A stretch of 64,000 nucleotides of DNA from DASVTU01 sp036387415 (GCA_036387415.1 DASVTU010000018.1:1-64000); one strand, 5' to 3'; numbered from the stretch's first letter, positions 25,143 through 35,591 are shown. A program made the numbers and translations. The notes: a model not told the origin generated them from the letters alone.

Positions 25143-26294
25143 TCAGCCGCCCTCGCTCTTTGCTTCCGCCGGAACATTACGCAACGCAGCTTGTTCTTCA
25201 ATGAGCGTATCGACGTTATCCGTCGCTGCGCTATCGGTCGCCACCGTTGACGGCTCATCCGTCGAGCCTTCGGCATGACGTAGCACGTCGAGCAGTGCGA
25301 ACGTGATGGCGACGACGACGGGGCCGAGTACCAATCCGAGGACGCCGAAAATCTGCAAGCCGCCGAGCACCGAGAAGAAGATGAGTAGTTCGTGGAGGCG
25401 CGTCTTCTCACCGACCAACTTTGGACGCAAGAAATTGTCCACCATGCCGATAACAATCGTGCCCCATCCGACGAGTACGAGGGCTTGCCAGTATTGCTGC
25501 GTAACGGCCAGATAAATCGCGGCGGGTACCCAGACCACAAACGCTCCCGCCATCGGAATCATCGACAGAAACAGCATCACGACGCCCCATAGAAGCGGCG
25601 AAGGCAATCCGAGAAACCAGAAGGCGAGGCCGCCCAGTGCGCCCTGTATCGCGGCGATGACAAGCACACCGTAGACGCTCGCGCTAATGACATCGCGCGT
25701 GCGTTCAAAGATTTCGCGCGCCTCTCGACGTTCGAGCGGCAGTGCTTCGCGCAACGCACGGCGCAGGCGGTCGCCGTCGCGGAAGAGGTAGTACATCGTG
25801 AAGATGACGAAGAAAATTTCGACAATCACCAACACGAAGCCACCGACGAAGCCGAACGTGCGGTTGGCAATCGCGCCGCTCATGTTCTTCAAACGCTCTG
25901 CGATAAATTGTTGAGAGCGCAACTGGTCGATGTTGACGTATTGACCGAGCCAACGCAGGTAACGACCCGTGACGGGTGAGTTGGGGTCGAGAATGGATTC
26001 GACGTTGCCCTGTAGGTTCTGCGCCATGTTCGACATCTCGTTGACCACCGCGAGCGTCAGCAACGTGAGCGGCAAGAGAAACGTCACAATCACCAAGAGG
26101 CACGACAACATCGCGCTCCAACCGGGCGCTCCCGTGCGCGCCACGATGCGCTTGTGGATGGGATTGAAGAGGATGACCAAGACCACCGCCCACAGCAACA
26201 CTTCAATGAAGGGTTGCAGCATTTGCCAGCACAAATAGAGGGCGATGAGGGTCACGGCTCCGAGTGCGAGCCAGCGCACATAAGTAGTTTTCAT
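25143..26294 (-). CDS. AI-2E family transporter (TqsA/PerM-like)
   Basis: This 383-residue polytopic membrane protein of the AI-2E (UPF0118) family has about eight helices. Segments include WAVVLVILFNPIHKRI, VEIFFVIFTMYYLFRDGD, the family block GALGGLAFWFLGLPSPLLWGV and a C-terminal VLGGLQIFGVLGLVLGPVVV. Members export small molecules, such as autoinducer-2 via TqsA or indole, or act in Na+/H+ exchange. The true substrate is unknown. ATG 26294 has GAGG 7 nt upstream. The acidic C-terminal tail is low in complexity. It is followed 22 nt later by the NUDIX gene. Confidence 0.9.
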   Translation of the reverse strand: MKTTYVRWLALGAVTLIALYLCWQMLQPFIEVLLWAVVLVILFNPIHKRIVARTGAPGWSAMLSCLLVIVTFLLPLTLLTLAVVNEMSNMAQNLQGNVESILDPNSPVTGRYLRWLGQYVNIDQLRSQQFIAERLKNMSGAIANRTFGFVGGFVLVIVEIFFVIFTMYYLFRDGDRLRRALREALPLERREAREIFERTRDVISASVYGVLVIAAIQGALGGLAFWFLGLPSPLLWGVVMLFLSMIPMAGAFVVWVPAAIYLAVTQQYWQALVLVGWGTIVIGMVDNFLRPKLVGEKTRLHELLIFFSVLGGLQIFGVLGLVLGPVVVAITFALLDVLRHAEGSTDEPSTVATDSAATDNVDTLIEEQAALRNVPAEAKSEGG

Positions 26295-26400
26295 CCTGTT
26301 TCCTCGGCTTGAAGTTGCGGGCACTTTATCATAAGCCCACGGCTTTTATCTCTATGTTTTTATGGCAAATATGCTTCCGTGGTGTGCCGCTTTGGTGTGG

Positions 26401-26430
26401 TTGACGAAGACCGTCGGACGCGTGTTAACA
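26401..26430 (+). promoter_or_regulatory. Likely promoter of tRNA-Arg
   Basis: TTGACG (26401-26406) and TTAACA (26425-26430) are 18 bp apart, placing the start about 15-20 nt before the tRNA 5' end. Confidence 0.5.
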
Positions 26431-26453
26431 TCGCTGCCGATGTGTGGTTTTCG

Positions 26454-26526
26454 GCTCCCGTAGCTCAGTGGATAGAGCATCTGCCTTCTAAGCAGAGGGT
26501 CGCTGGTTCGAGTCCAGCCGGGGGTA
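26454..26526 (+). tRNA. tRNA-Arg (anticodon TCT)
   Basis: Acceptor GCTCCCG pairs with CGGGGGT, the anticodon stem is TCTGC/GCAGA with loop CTTCTAA (anticodon TCT), and the T-arm is GCTGG/CCAGC around TTCGAGT. CCA is not encoded. Confidence 0.95.
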
Positions 26527-26661
26527 TTTTTGTCAGATAAGAACAGGACGGACGCGCGAAGTTCGTCTTAACTTCGGAGCGCGACTCTGCTTTGTAAGAC
26601 AGACGCTCGACGCGACGAGATTTTACGCGCGCGTGGGATGCGGAATTTCCGTTGCGAGCGC

Positions 26662-26690
26662 TTGTCAGAATTTAACGGCTTGGTTACTAT
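26662..26690 (+). promoter_or_regulatory. Likely promoter of tRNA-His
   Basis: TTGTCA (26662-26667) and TACTAT (26685-26690) are separated by 17 bp, shortly before the tRNA. Confidence 0.6.
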
Positions 26691-26703
26691 TGAGTCCTCT
26701 TCG

Positions 26704-26780
26704 TGGCGGCTATAGTTCAGCGGTTAGAGCGCCTGATTGTGGTTCAGGATGTCGTGGGTTCGAATCCCACTAGCCGCCCC
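26704..26780 (+). tRNA. tRNA-His (anticodon GTG), CCA encoded
   Basis: An 8-bp acceptor GGCGGCTA/TAGCCGCC, including the G-1:C73 pair that marks tRNA-His, is followed by an encoded CCA (26778-26780). The anticodon loop is TTGTGGT and the T-arm GTGGG/CCCAC around TTCGAAT. Confidence 0.96.
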
Positions 26781-26798
26781 ATCAATTCTTTGTCTGAC

Positions 26799-26822
26799 GG
26801 GCGACCAATGCGGTCGCCTTTT
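26799..26822 (+). terminator. Intrinsic terminator after tRNA-His
   Basis: GGCGACC (26799-26805) pairs with GGTCGCC (26811-26817) across a 5-nt loop, followed by TTTTT. Confidence 0.82.
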
Positions 26823-26922
26823 TGTCAATTTCTCGGTGAAGAAGCGACGCTTCTCGTCTCTGCCACAATCGTCGTTTGAGTTTCCTGCACAATTCTTCTC
26901 AGCATAAAATGGAGTGATATAC

Positions 26923-29661
26923 GTGTTAAGAAAAAGCGACTATGTGAAAGGTTTTGCCGCCGTCCTTGTCACGATACTGCTGCTTATGTCTACGACAGCA
27001 TCGGCGCAAGACCGCTCGAAGGGCAGCGTCGCGGGTACGGTGCGAGACGCTTCGGGCGCGGCCGTATCAGGCGCGAAAGTTTATCTCGTCCAAACTCAGC
27101 AGGCGATTTTGCAATCCACTAAGTCAAACACGGAAGGCCAATTCCGTTTCGACCAAGTGGCGACAGGCACTTACGAAGTGCGCGTGAGCGAGAGGAATTT
27201 CAGCACGCGTCGTGTTCCGACGCAGGTCACGGCGGGCGATGTGGCGGAGGTCAATGTCCTGCTCGAAATCAATCCGCTGACGGAGACCGTGACCGTCTCG
27301 GCTGAGACGGGACAGGTGCAGGACACAGCGATGGTCGCGCAGCAGGTCAACGTGATTTCCGAAGATGCTTTGCGGCTTCGCACGACGGCGGTGCTTGCAC
27401 AGGTCGCGGACGAAGAAGTCGGCCTCGCTTTGCAGCGCACCAGCCCGACCATCGGCGCAATCTTCGTGCGTGGTCTGACGGGCAAAAACGTCGTCACATA
27501 CATCGACGGCGTGCGCTACACCACGTCGGCTCAACGCGGCGGCATCAACACCTTCTTTAATTTGAACGAGCCGAGCACGCTCCGCGCGGTAGAAGTTTTG
27601 CGCGGGCCGAACAGCGCGCAGTATGGCTCCGATTCGCTCGGCGGCGCGATTAATCTCGTCACGCGAGGGCCGGAATACGGCAACCTCTTACCTGAGACGC
27701 ACGGCGAATTCAATACCTTTTTCACCAGCGCCGACCTCTCCTTCGGCGGCAACACGCTTTTAACTTATGGCACCAAACGCTTCGGCCTGCTTGTCAATTC
27801 AGCGGCCCGCCGCGTCAACACGTTGCGTCCCGCAGGCGGCATCGACACACATTCGGCTGTGACGCGTTTTCTCGGTTTGCCGTCGGACATTCTCGGCAAT
27901 CGCCTGACCGACACGGCCTTCACGCAGTATGGCGGCGCGATTCGCTTAAACTATGCGCTTAGTTCCGACCAGCATCTCAGCTTCAATTATCAACGCGGGC
28001 AACAGGACGGCGGCAAACGTTACGACCAGACGATTGGCGGCGACGGCAACCTAATCGCTGACCTACGCAATCTGATGAACGACTTTGCCTACGTGCGCTA
28101 CGTCAAACAGGGCGCGGGCTTCTTCGACACTGCTTCGTTCACCGGCTCTTTCAACAGTCAACGCGAGGAGCGCGTCAATCAAGGCGGACGCGGCAATCTG
28201 CTCGGCGCTATCACGCATCAGTACGAGCGCATCAACGTCTTCGGCCTCAACTTCTATTTCGACAAACAGTTTTCGCCCACCAACACATTCCTCGTCGGCG
28301 GCGACTTCTATCACGAACGCATGAACTCGCCCGCCTTCGCCTTTAATCCCGCCAATCACACGACGACGCTCACGCGCCCGCGTGTGCCGGACGAAGCACG
28401 CTATATCACTTCGGGATTGTTCGTGCAGGATGTGTGGGACGCCGTGCCGCAGAGGCTACGCTTGAGCGGCGCGTTGCGCTACAACGTCGCTTCCTATCAA
28501 TCGCGTGCGTCGAATAGTCCGCTCGTCGGCGGTCGCCCGTTGTTTCCCGACGACAGTCTGCGCGTCGATGATTTTTCCGGTCGCCTCGGTGCCATCATCA
28601 CCCCGGTCGATGATTTTCATATCACGCTCAACTTCAGTCGCGGCTTTCGTGCGCCGAGCATGACCGACCTCGGCACGCTCGGACTGACCGGAGACGGCTT
28701 CGAGGTCGATGCCTCGACGGCTCTCGCTCTGGGCGGCCTCATCGGCACGACGGCGGACGCCAATGCGATTTCGACGGGCCTTCCCGCCGAGCAACAGCGT
28801 TCCGAGATTAGCAATAACGTTGACCTCAGTTTCAGCTATCGACGCAAGCGATTCGACACGGAGTTGACCTTCTTCGTCAACGACCTCAACGACACCATCG
28901 TCAAACAGGCGCTCATCCTCCCGCCGGGAGCGGTGGGTCTCTTTTTAGCCGAGCAGCAAATCGTCGAACAACGTCAGAACGGCGTCGTCTTCGTGGGCGC
29001 TTCGTCTGCGCCCGTGCTTCTGCGCGCCAACTTCACAGACGCGCGCATCAGCGGTTTGGAATACGAGTTGGAAGCGCGTCTGAGCCATAAATGGACGTTT
29101 GCCGGAAACTTCACATACATCCGTGCGAAGGATAAAGCGACGGGTCTGCCACCCAACATCGAGGGTGGCACGCCGCCGCCGACGGGCTTCCTGCGCCTGC
29201 GTTACCAACCATCGACGCGCTACTGGATTGAAGCCTATTCGACATTGGCCGCCCGACAGGAACGTCTCTCGACGCTCGACCTCTCCGACCGTCGCACAGG
29301 CGCAACGCGCTCGCGCAACGACATCCGCGACTTCTTCCGTCGCGGCGCGTGCGTGCGCGGTCTGGTCGCGCCCGGCCCCGACGGTCGGTGCGGAACCAAC
29401 GACGAAACCATCCTGATTGCGACGGGCGAAACGCTCGCGCAAGTGCAGACGCGCGTTCTCGGCACAGCCAATTCCGCGCCGCTCTTTCCCTATCTTCCCG
29501 GCTACGGGCTTTTTAATCTGCGCGGCGGTTTCCGTCTCAACGACCGTTCTCAAATCACCCTCGACTTCGAGAACATCGGCGACAAGAGTTATCGCGGGCC
29601 GAGTTGGGGCATCGACGGGCCGGGGCGCAGCATCTCGGCGCGTTATCAGTATAAATTTTAG
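26923..29661 (+). CDS. TonB-dependent receptor with CarboxypepD_reg N-domain
   Basis: This 912-residue outer-membrane receptor takes up an unknown ligand using TonB energy. It has a signal peptide (ending TTASAQ), an N-terminal carboxypeptidase-regulatory-like beta domain (about 35-110, GSVAGTVRDASGAAVSGAKV), and a plug domain. The plug contains VRGLTGKNVVTYIDGVR and VEVLRGPNSAQYGSDSLGG (about 165-250). A 22-strand barrel ends in a C-terminal phenylalanine (YQYKF). GTG 26923 is preceded by GGAG at 8 nt spacing. The stop codon overlaps the next gene's start region, so a functional link with the FG-GAP protein is likely (inference). Confidence 0.92.
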   Translation: MLRKSDYVKGFAAVLVTILLLMSTTASAQDRSKGSVAGTVRDASGAAVSGAKVYLVQTQQAILQSTKSNTEGQFRFDQVATGTYEVRVSERNFSTRRVPTQVTAGDVAEVNVLLEINPLTETVTVSAETGQVQDTAMVAQQVNVISEDALRLRTTAVLAQVADEEVGLALQRTSPTIGAIFVRGLTGKNVVTYIDGVRYTTSAQRGGINTFFNLNEPSTLRAVEVLRGPNSAQYGSDSLGGAINLVTRGPEYGNLLPETHGEFNTFFTSADLSFGGNTLLTYGTKRFGLLVNSAARRVNTLRPAGGIDTHSAVTRFLGLPSDILGNRLTDTAFTQYGGAIRLNYALSSDQHLSFNYQRGQQDGGKRYDQTIGGDGNLIADLRNLMNDFAYVRYVKQGAGFFDTASFTGSFNSQREERVNQGGRGNLLGAITHQYERINVFGLNFYFDKQFSPTNTFLVGGDFYHERMNSPAFAFNPANHTTTLTRPRVPDEARYITSGLFVQDVWDAVPQRLRLSGALRYNVASYQSRASNSPLVGGRPLFPDDSLRVDDFSGRLGAIITPVDDFHITLNFSRGFRAPSMTDLGTLGLTGDGFEVDASTALALGGLIGTTADANAISTGLPAEQQRSEISNNVDLSFSYRRKRFDTELTFFVNDLNDTIVKQALILPPGAVGLFLAEQQIVEQRQNGVVFVGASSAPVLLRANFTDARISGLEYELEARLSHKWTFAGNFTYIRAKDKATGLPPNIEGGTPPPTGFLRLRYQPSTRYWIEAYSTLAARQERLSTLDLSDRRTGATRSRNDIRDFFRRGACVRGLVAPGPDGRCGTNDETILIATGETLAQVQTRVLGTANSAPLFPYLPGYGLFNLRGGFRLNDRSQITLDFENIGDKSYRGPSWGIDGPGRSISARYQYKF

Positions 29662-31928
29662 TGCTGATGTCGGCTGAACTTGTCAACGCGCCCGCCCACC
29701 ACAGGAGCGCCCGCCGCGCGAAGAATGACGGATGGAGGATTCAACTATTGCGTCGGCTCGTAATCTTCTCGCGGTGGGCGCTCGTGTGCGTGTTGCTCGC
29801 GGTGTCTCTCGGTCTGAATGTCTATCCGGCGTCGCAGGGCGCGCGGAAATGTTCTGCGACGGGTTTTCGTCCTAGCGTCGGTTTCACGGTTGGCAATGAA
29901 CCTGTGGCGCTCGTCGTCGCTGACTTTAACCGCGACCGCAAGCCCGATATCGCGACGGCGAATAGCGGCTCCGACGATGTATCGGTCGCACTCAACGACG
30001 GGCGCGGCGCTTTCAACGCTCCAACCGTCTATCCGGCGGGTCGCAGCCCGCGCGCCATCGCGTCGGGCGACACCAACGGCGACGGACACGCAGACCTCGT
30101 TATCGCCAATAGCCTCTCGAACAACGTTTCGTTGCTGGCGGGCGACGCGGCGGGTGAGTTTGCGCTGGCGGGCAGCGTCGGCGTCGGCACGGCTCCCCTG
30201 TCGGTCGCGCTCGCTGACTTCAACTCCGACGGCAAACTCGACATTGCCACGGCGAATTCCAAATCACGCGACGCTTCCATCCTCATCGGCAACGGTCGCG
30301 GCGGCTTCACGGCTGCTCGTCCGGTCGCCGTCGGCGCTGCGCCCTTCTACGTCACCAACGGCGACTTCAACTCCGACGGCAAGATTGATTTAGCGGTTGC
30401 CGATTCGGTCGGCAACACCGTCGGCGTGATGTACGGCGACGGCAAAGGCGGTTTCGCTCCCTCCGTCAAATACACTGCGGGCGGCACACCCGTCGCCATC
30501 GCCGCCGCGCGTTTCGACAACGACAAAGAGATTGACCTCGCCACCGTCTTCTACAGCTCCAACAACCTTTCGCTCGCACACGGCACAGGCAAAGGACACT
30601 TCGCGGCGGCACGAAACTTCGCGCCCCTCCCCTTGCCTCTTGTCGGCGCGGCCACCGATTTCAACGGCGACGGTCGCCTCGATCTCGCCATCGTCGGACA
30701 GAACGGCAGCCTCGCGGTCTTGCTCGCCACGAATACGGACGGAGGCTTCGCGCCCGCGTCGCTCCCCGCCCCGTCTAATTCTGAAGCCAAAGCGTTCTTC
30801 GTCGCCGTCGGGGATTTCAACGCGGACGGCAAGAAAGATTTGGTCGTCGCTTACGGCATCACGGGCGACATCTCCGTCATGCTCGGCGACGGCAAAGGCG
30901 GTTTCGCCCAACCCGTGAACTACGAGGTCGGCTTCAATGCGTCGGGCGTCGTCGTCGCGGACTTCAACGCCGATAAGAAACTCGATTTAGCACTGGCGAA
31001 CACGTCTCGGAGCGAGATTTCCATTCTTCTCGGAGACAGGAGCGGCGGCTTCGGCAAACCGACGAATTTCGCCGTCGGGGCGCAACCCATCGCGCTCGCA
31101 GCGGGAGATTTCAACGGCGACAGCCATGTCGATATTGCAACCATCAACCCCGTGCAGTTAAACATCGCCGTCGTCTTCAACGACGGTCAGGGGAGATTCG
31201 GCAAGCCAACCACCCTCGAACTCGAAAAAACCGCCCGCGCCATCATCGCCGCTGACCTAAACGGCGATGGCAAACTCGACCTCGCCACCGCCAACGACAC
31301 CGCCAACAGTTTCTCCGTCTATCAAGGCGACGGGCGCGGCGCGTTTGCCCCGCGCAAGATTTATCCGGCGGGCGAGAGGGCTTTCTGGCTCACGGCGGAA
31401 GATTTCAACCACGACGGTCACATGGATGTGGCGGTCGCCAATCACAAGTCGAACGACGTTTCGGTCGCGCTCTCCGACGGGCGCGGCGGCTTCCTCGCAC
31501 CGCACAATTACGCCGTCGGACAGAATCCCGCCTCCATCATCGGCGGCGATTTCAACGGCGACGGTCGCCCCGACCTCCTTTCGTTAAACTACGGCGCAAA
31601 CAGTCTCTCCTTCCTCTACGGAGACAGCCGTGGGCGTTTCTCCGGCGGCAGGAATTTCAAGACGGGCGCGCAACCTTACGCCCTCGCCGTCGCCGATTTC
31701 GACGGCAATCGCTTTGCTGACGTGGTCGTGTCCAACGCGGGGACGGGCGATATTTCAATTTTCCTCGGAAACAGCAGCGGAGAGTTCACCACGATGCCTC
31801 CGGTGTCGGCGGGGACGAACCTACGCGGCATCACCACGGCCGATTTCGACAGCGACGGTCGCACAGACCTCGCCGCCGTCGATTCAAGCTCTCACAAGGT
31901 CTTAGTCCTGCACAACGATTGTAAGTAG
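29661..31928 (+). CDS. Exported FG-GAP/VCBS repeat protein, copy 1
   Basis: This 755-residue secreted or surface protein is made almost wholly of FG-GAP-type repeats. I count 14 units of the DFNxDGxxDxxxAN calcium-loop type (for example DFNSDGKLDIATAN, DFNGDGRLDLAIVG), roughly one per 50 residues. A hydrophobic segment (about 33-55) acts as a signal anchor or signal peptide. The repeat region is bracketed by a cysteine before ATGFRPS and a C-terminal HNDCK, suggesting a disulphide that closes the propeller. Fourteen blades would make two 7-bladed propellers (inference). It starts at GTG 29661, overlapping the TonB-receptor stop, or ATG 29667. A paralogue lies at 35706. Confidence 0.88.
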   Translation: MLMSAELVNAPAHHRSARRAKNDGWRIQLLRRLVIFSRWALVCVLLAVSLGLNVYPASQGARKCSATGFRPSVGFTVGNEPVALVVADFNRDRKPDIATANSGSDDVSVALNDGRGAFNAPTVYPAGRSPRAIASGDTNGDGHADLVIANSLSNNVSLLAGDAAGEFALAGSVGVGTAPLSVALADFNSDGKLDIATANSKSRDASILIGNGRGGFTAARPVAVGAAPFYVTNGDFNSDGKIDLAVADSVGNTVGVMYGDGKGGFAPSVKYTAGGTPVAIAAARFDNDKEIDLATVFYSSNNLSLAHGTGKGHFAAARNFAPLPLPLVGAATDFNGDGRLDLAIVGQNGSLAVLLATNTDGGFAPASLPAPSNSEAKAFFVAVGDFNADGKKDLVVAYGITGDISVMLGDGKGGFAQPVNYEVGFNASGVVVADFNADKKLDLALANTSRSEISILLGDRSGGFGKPTNFAVGAQPIALAAGDFNGDSHVDIATINPVQLNIAVVFNDGQGRFGKPTTLELEKTARAIIAADLNGDGKLDLATANDTANSFSVYQGDGRGAFAPRKIYPAGERAFWLTAEDFNHDGHMDVAVANHKSNDVSVALSDGRGGFLAPHNYAVGQNPASIIGGDFNGDGRPDLLSLNYGANSLSFLYGDSRGRFSGGRNFKTGAQPYALAVADFDGNRFADVVVSNAGTGDISIFLGNSSGEFTTMPPVSAGTNLRGITTADFDSDGRTDLAAVDSSSHKVLVLHNDCK

Positions 31929-32358
31929 TTCTGCTGCAATGCGATATTTGTCCGCGACGACGTACGACTAAAGACGGAATTTGCCCGCCAGAACTGTCTG
32001 GCGTAGTGCCTTTCTTTAACTTTGTTAATTCATTCCTCTTGCGAGATAGCGGCAATTAGTCTACTATTTGCAACGAAGTCATCTAAAATTGGTTGCGGCA
32101 GCACCCACGCAGAAGAGATGTCTTTCCTTCCGCATTACAGAAGGCCGTACACGCAGGGCACAAGGGCAATGTATCTAACCTAGCCTGTCTATGTTTTCAA
32201 ACCAGACGATTCTGACATTTTAGGACTTCAACACATTCGCGCTGTCTTTCCGAATAAGATAACGCATCCGTCGCGTATATAAACCATCCCCGCCACGCAC
32301 TCCTCAATCCCGTGAAGAGTCGCCGAAGCGTCACTATCATCCCAAGTGGAGAAATCAG
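31929..32358. other. Intergenic region with a small hairpin
   Basis: A 7-bp stem CGCCAGA/TCTGGCG (31986-32003) with a 4-nt loop, followed by a T-rich stretch, may terminate the FG-GAP transcript. The rest of the 430-bp spacer shows no further gene or repeat that I can support; it probably contains the promoter of the next gene. Confidence 0.45.
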
Positions 32359-35300
32359 ATGAACAAGAGAACACCCCTCGCTCCGTCAATTCTTGTGAAG
32401 GCTTTTCGCGCACAAGTGACGGCGAGGCGAACTACCCCTTTTAGTGGAATAAAATCCTTCCGCACGATGACCAGAGGCTTCAGCCTTGCGCTGAGCCTTT
32501 TGCTGCTCATCCAGGGCTTCGCGTTTAGCCCGTCGGTCTACGCGCAGTCGCGTGCGGCGGTACGCGAGGGCGCGGGCGATGGCGAAGGCGAGACGTCGCA
32601 GACGAGTCGGCAGGCAATCGCACCGTCGTCGCGCGGTATCACCGTGCTTCCACCCGTCAACATGAGTGCGCTCGCCGCTCAAGGCTCACTCGCTCCGGCG
32701 CAGGCGGGCGGCGCGATGCAGATTAAACCCATCCACCCGCCCAGAGGCATCGACCGTACAGGATTCGGAGTTCCGATTGCAGGCAGCAGCGGCGGCGACG
32801 AAGCTCCCGCAGCGCCCGAAGAACAGGCTCCGGTTCCATCGGGGACGGGACAGTCGCCTCCGCCGACCAAGACATTCAAGTCCGACCAGTTAGACCTCGG
32901 CTCCATCCCGCCCGACACGATGGGCGCGGTCGGCCCGAATCACGTCGTGACGACGACCAACGAAAAGGTCATTACGCACACGCGCGCGGGCGTCGTCTTG
33001 AGCAGCGTGACGCTCGACGCCTTCTGGGCGACGGTGTTGCTCGGCGGCACGCCGCCCTCCACCTTCGACCCCAAGATTTACTACGACCGTTTCAACAGCC
33101 GCTACATCATCGTGACGACAGCCGACGCGCAGATCGAAACGTCGGCCACGCTCTTCGCGGTCTCGCAGACCAACGACCCGCTCGGCACGTGGAATCGCTA
33201 TGCCATCGACGCCGACGCGGCGGCCACCGCAACGGGCGGCAAGTGGGCTGACTATCCGAGCGTCGGCTTCAACAAAAACTGGATTGCCATTCAGGTTAAC
33301 CTCTTCGGCTTCGGCTCCGTGAGCGGCTTTCAAGGCCCTGCCATCTACGTCATTAACAAGGCTGCCGCTTACGCCAACACGCTCTCGACCGTCTCGACTT
33401 TCGAGGGTTCGTTCGCCACCTGTCTAGCCAGTGCGACACAGGAGACCGAACTCGCCTGCGGCTTCACCATGACGCCCGCCATCACCGAAGACAACACGAC
33501 CGAGACTCTCTATCTCAACGAGGATTGGGACTCGACCGCCGGGCAGCTTCGCCTCAGCAAGATTACGGGCACGCCTGCCGCGCCCGTCCTGACCATCGGC
33601 ACACAGTTCCCGCAGTCGCCCAACTCTTGGCGTTTCAACGCCCCGATTATCGGCACCAGCGGCGGCTACATGCTCCAACGTCAACAGAACATCTACGCCA
33701 TTTCCGGCAACCGCATCACCGCCAACGACTCGCGCATACAGAACTCGGTGCTGCGTAACGGTTCGCTCTGGTCAGTACATCATGTGATGCTGCCGACCGT
33801 GCCAACCGCCGCGGGCGTATCTGCTTCGACGGCGGCCAACCCCGACAACCACACTGGCGTCCAGTGGTGGCAGATTAACCCGACCATCGAGACGGGCGCG
33901 GCCGAACCTCCGATTCAGCGCGGGCGCATCGAAGACCCGACCGCCGACAACTGTCACAATGGTTCGGGCGGCCTTCGCACCGCCGCGTCAGTTCCGCCGT
34001 GTCCCGCTCCGCAGGGGCAGTTCTTCGCCTTTACCAACATCGCCGTCAACCAGAACAACGACGTGCTCATCGGCTACTCGCGTTTCTCGCACCTGACCTT
34101 GCCGAAGGCCGCCTACTCCTACCGCGCCGGAACCGACCCGGCCAACACGATGCGTGACTCGCAGACCTTCCGCGAAGGCGTCGGCAACTACAACATCGGC
34201 GCGGGCAGCCCCTTCAACATCCGTTGGGGTGACTATAGCGCCGCGATGGTCGACCCCGTCAACGACACCGACTTCTGGACGATTCAGGAGTTTGCCGACT
34301 TCCAACGCGAAGTCTTCGGCCCCGGTCAGTTTGCGGGCGTCTGGGCGACGTGGTGGGCGCAGATTAAACCTACTTCGACCAGTTCGACCTCTGGCAATCT
34401 TCTCATCACCGAGTTTCGCCTGCGTGGCCCCGCTGGCCCGCGCGACGAGTTCGTCGAACTCTACAATCCGACCAACAACCCGATTACCGTGACCACGACG
34501 GACGGCTCCGACGGTTGGGCACTCGCTTACAGCACCAACGGCACGACCGTTACCGCGCTCACCGCCATCCCGAATGGCACGACGATTCCGGCACACGGTC
34601 ATTACCTGATTGAAAACAACGTAGCCGCCGCAGGCATCGCGCCCTACAGTCTTGAAGGGTATCCCAACGTCGTCCCTGGGCCGGGTATTAACGGTTCACA
34701 GGTGCGTCCTTCCGACGGCGATGCCATGTACACGCCTGACCTCGCGGACAATGGCGGCGTCGCCATCTTCCGTACGGGCAACCCGGCCAACATGAACGCC
34801 GGGACGCGCATGGATTCCGTTGGCTTCGCCACAATCGCCGCTGGTCTTTTCAAAGAAGGCACGGGCATTCCGAACATTACTGGCACGCCGACCGGCCAAC
34901 TCTCCTTTGTCCGCAACATCTCCACCGTGACTGGCTATCCGCAGGACACCGACAACAACTCCACCGACTTCACCTTCGTTGACCCCGTTAACGAAACGCT
35001 CGGCGTCACGCCGCGCGGCGGTGCAGCCGGGCCGGAGAACATTGACAGCCCAATTAATCGCGGCGCAAGCATCGGCCTCTCGCTCTTAGACCGCACCGCA
35101 CCGGAGACAGCTAACACCGCACCCAACCGCGTCAAGAGCACGACACCTGTGACCAACGGTTCGCTCGGCACGCTCGCGTTCCGCCGCGTCGTCGTCAACA
35201 ACACGGGCGGCCCCATCACGCGCCTGCGCTTCCGCGTCGTGGACATCACAACGCGTCCGTCGCCTGTTGGCACGGCTGACTTGCGTGCCATCTCGTCCGC

Positions 35301-35559
35301 AAACGTCACCGTCACGGGCGTTACCGATGCCACCACCTGCGCCTACCTCGGCTTAACCTCCCCGTGTAGCGTACCTGTGACTGGCCTCGCCATCGAGGAA
35401 CCGCCGACGCAAGCACTCGGCGGTGGACTCAACACCACCTATACCCTGTCGCTCGGCGCACCGCTCCCGAACAACGGCACAGCCGCCGTGCAGTTCATGA
35501 CGGGCATCGAGCAGGGCGGCAGTTTCCGCTTCCTCGTCATCATCGAAGCGTTGCCCTAA
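32359..35559 (+). CDS. Exported lamin-tail-domain protein, copy 1 (large)
   Basis: This 1066-residue exported protein has a signal peptide with a long positively charged N-region (hydrophobic core about 42-60, ending VYAQ). A Pro/Gly/Ala-rich stretch is followed by a beta-rich middle domain (about 170-660, from FKSDQLDLGSIPPDTMGAVG). A lamin-tail-like domain follows (about 675-850, LLITEFRLRGPAGPRDEFVE with DGDAMYTPDLADNG), then a C-terminal module with PQDTDNN, RLRFRVVDITTRP and the terminal SFRFLVIIEALP. The last two modules recur in the smaller protein at 38073. GTGGAG is 7 nt before the ATG. The function is unknown; a cell-surface role is likely. Confidence 0.85.
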   Translation: MNKRTPLAPSILVKAFRAQVTARRTTPFSGIKSFRTMTRGFSLALSLLLLIQGFAFSPSVYAQSRAAVREGAGDGEGETSQTSRQAIAPSSRGITVLPPVNMSALAAQGSLAPAQAGGAMQIKPIHPPRGIDRTGFGVPIAGSSGGDEAPAAPEEQAPVPSGTGQSPPPTKTFKSDQLDLGSIPPDTMGAVGPNHVVTTTNEKVITHTRAGVVLSSVTLDAFWATVLLGGTPPSTFDPKIYYDRFNSRYIIVTTADAQIETSATLFAVSQTNDPLGTWNRYAIDADAAATATGGKWADYPSVGFNKNWIAIQVNLFGFGSVSGFQGPAIYVINKAAAYANTLSTVSTFEGSFATCLASATQETELACGFTMTPAITEDNTTETLYLNEDWDSTAGQLRLSKITGTPAAPVLTIGTQFPQSPNSWRFNAPIIGTSGGYMLQRQQNIYAISGNRITANDSRIQNSVLRNGSLWSVHHVMLPTVPTAAGVSASTAANPDNHTGVQWWQINPTIETGAAEPPIQRGRIEDPTADNCHNGSGGLRTAASVPPCPAPQGQFFAFTNIAVNQNNDVLIGYSRFSHLTLPKAAYSYRAGTDPANTMRDSQTFREGVGNYNIGAGSPFNIRWGDYSAAMVDPVNDTDFWTIQEFADFQREVFGPGQFAGVWATWWAQIKPTSTSSTSGNLLITEFRLRGPAGPRDEFVELYNPTNNPITVTTTDGSDGWALAYSTNGTTVTALTAIPNGTTIPAHGHYLIENNVAAAGIAPYSLEGYPNVVPGPGINGSQVRPSDGDAMYTPDLADNGGVAIFRTGNPANMNAGTRMDSVGFATIAAGLFKEGTGIPNITGTPTGQLSFVRNISTVTGYPQDTDNNSTDFTFVDPVNETLGVTPRGGAAGPENIDSPINRGASIGLSLLDRTAPETANTAPNRVKSTTPVTNGSLGTLAFRRVVVNNTGGPITRLRFRVVDITTRPSPVGTADLRAISSANVTVTGVTDATTCAYLGLTSPCSVPVTGLAIEEPPTQALGGGLNTTYTLSLGAPLPNNGTAAVQFMTGIEQGGSFRFLVIIEALP

Positions 35560-35591
35560 CAGTGCACGCTCCGACGTTTGACTCAACAACC

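Noticed and set aside
25120..25540. Long N-terminal extension of the NUDIX protein
   Set aside because: It would overlap the AI-2E transporter by 400 nt and is Ser/Arg-rich. GTG 25120 with AGAGG just upstream gives the normal protein size.
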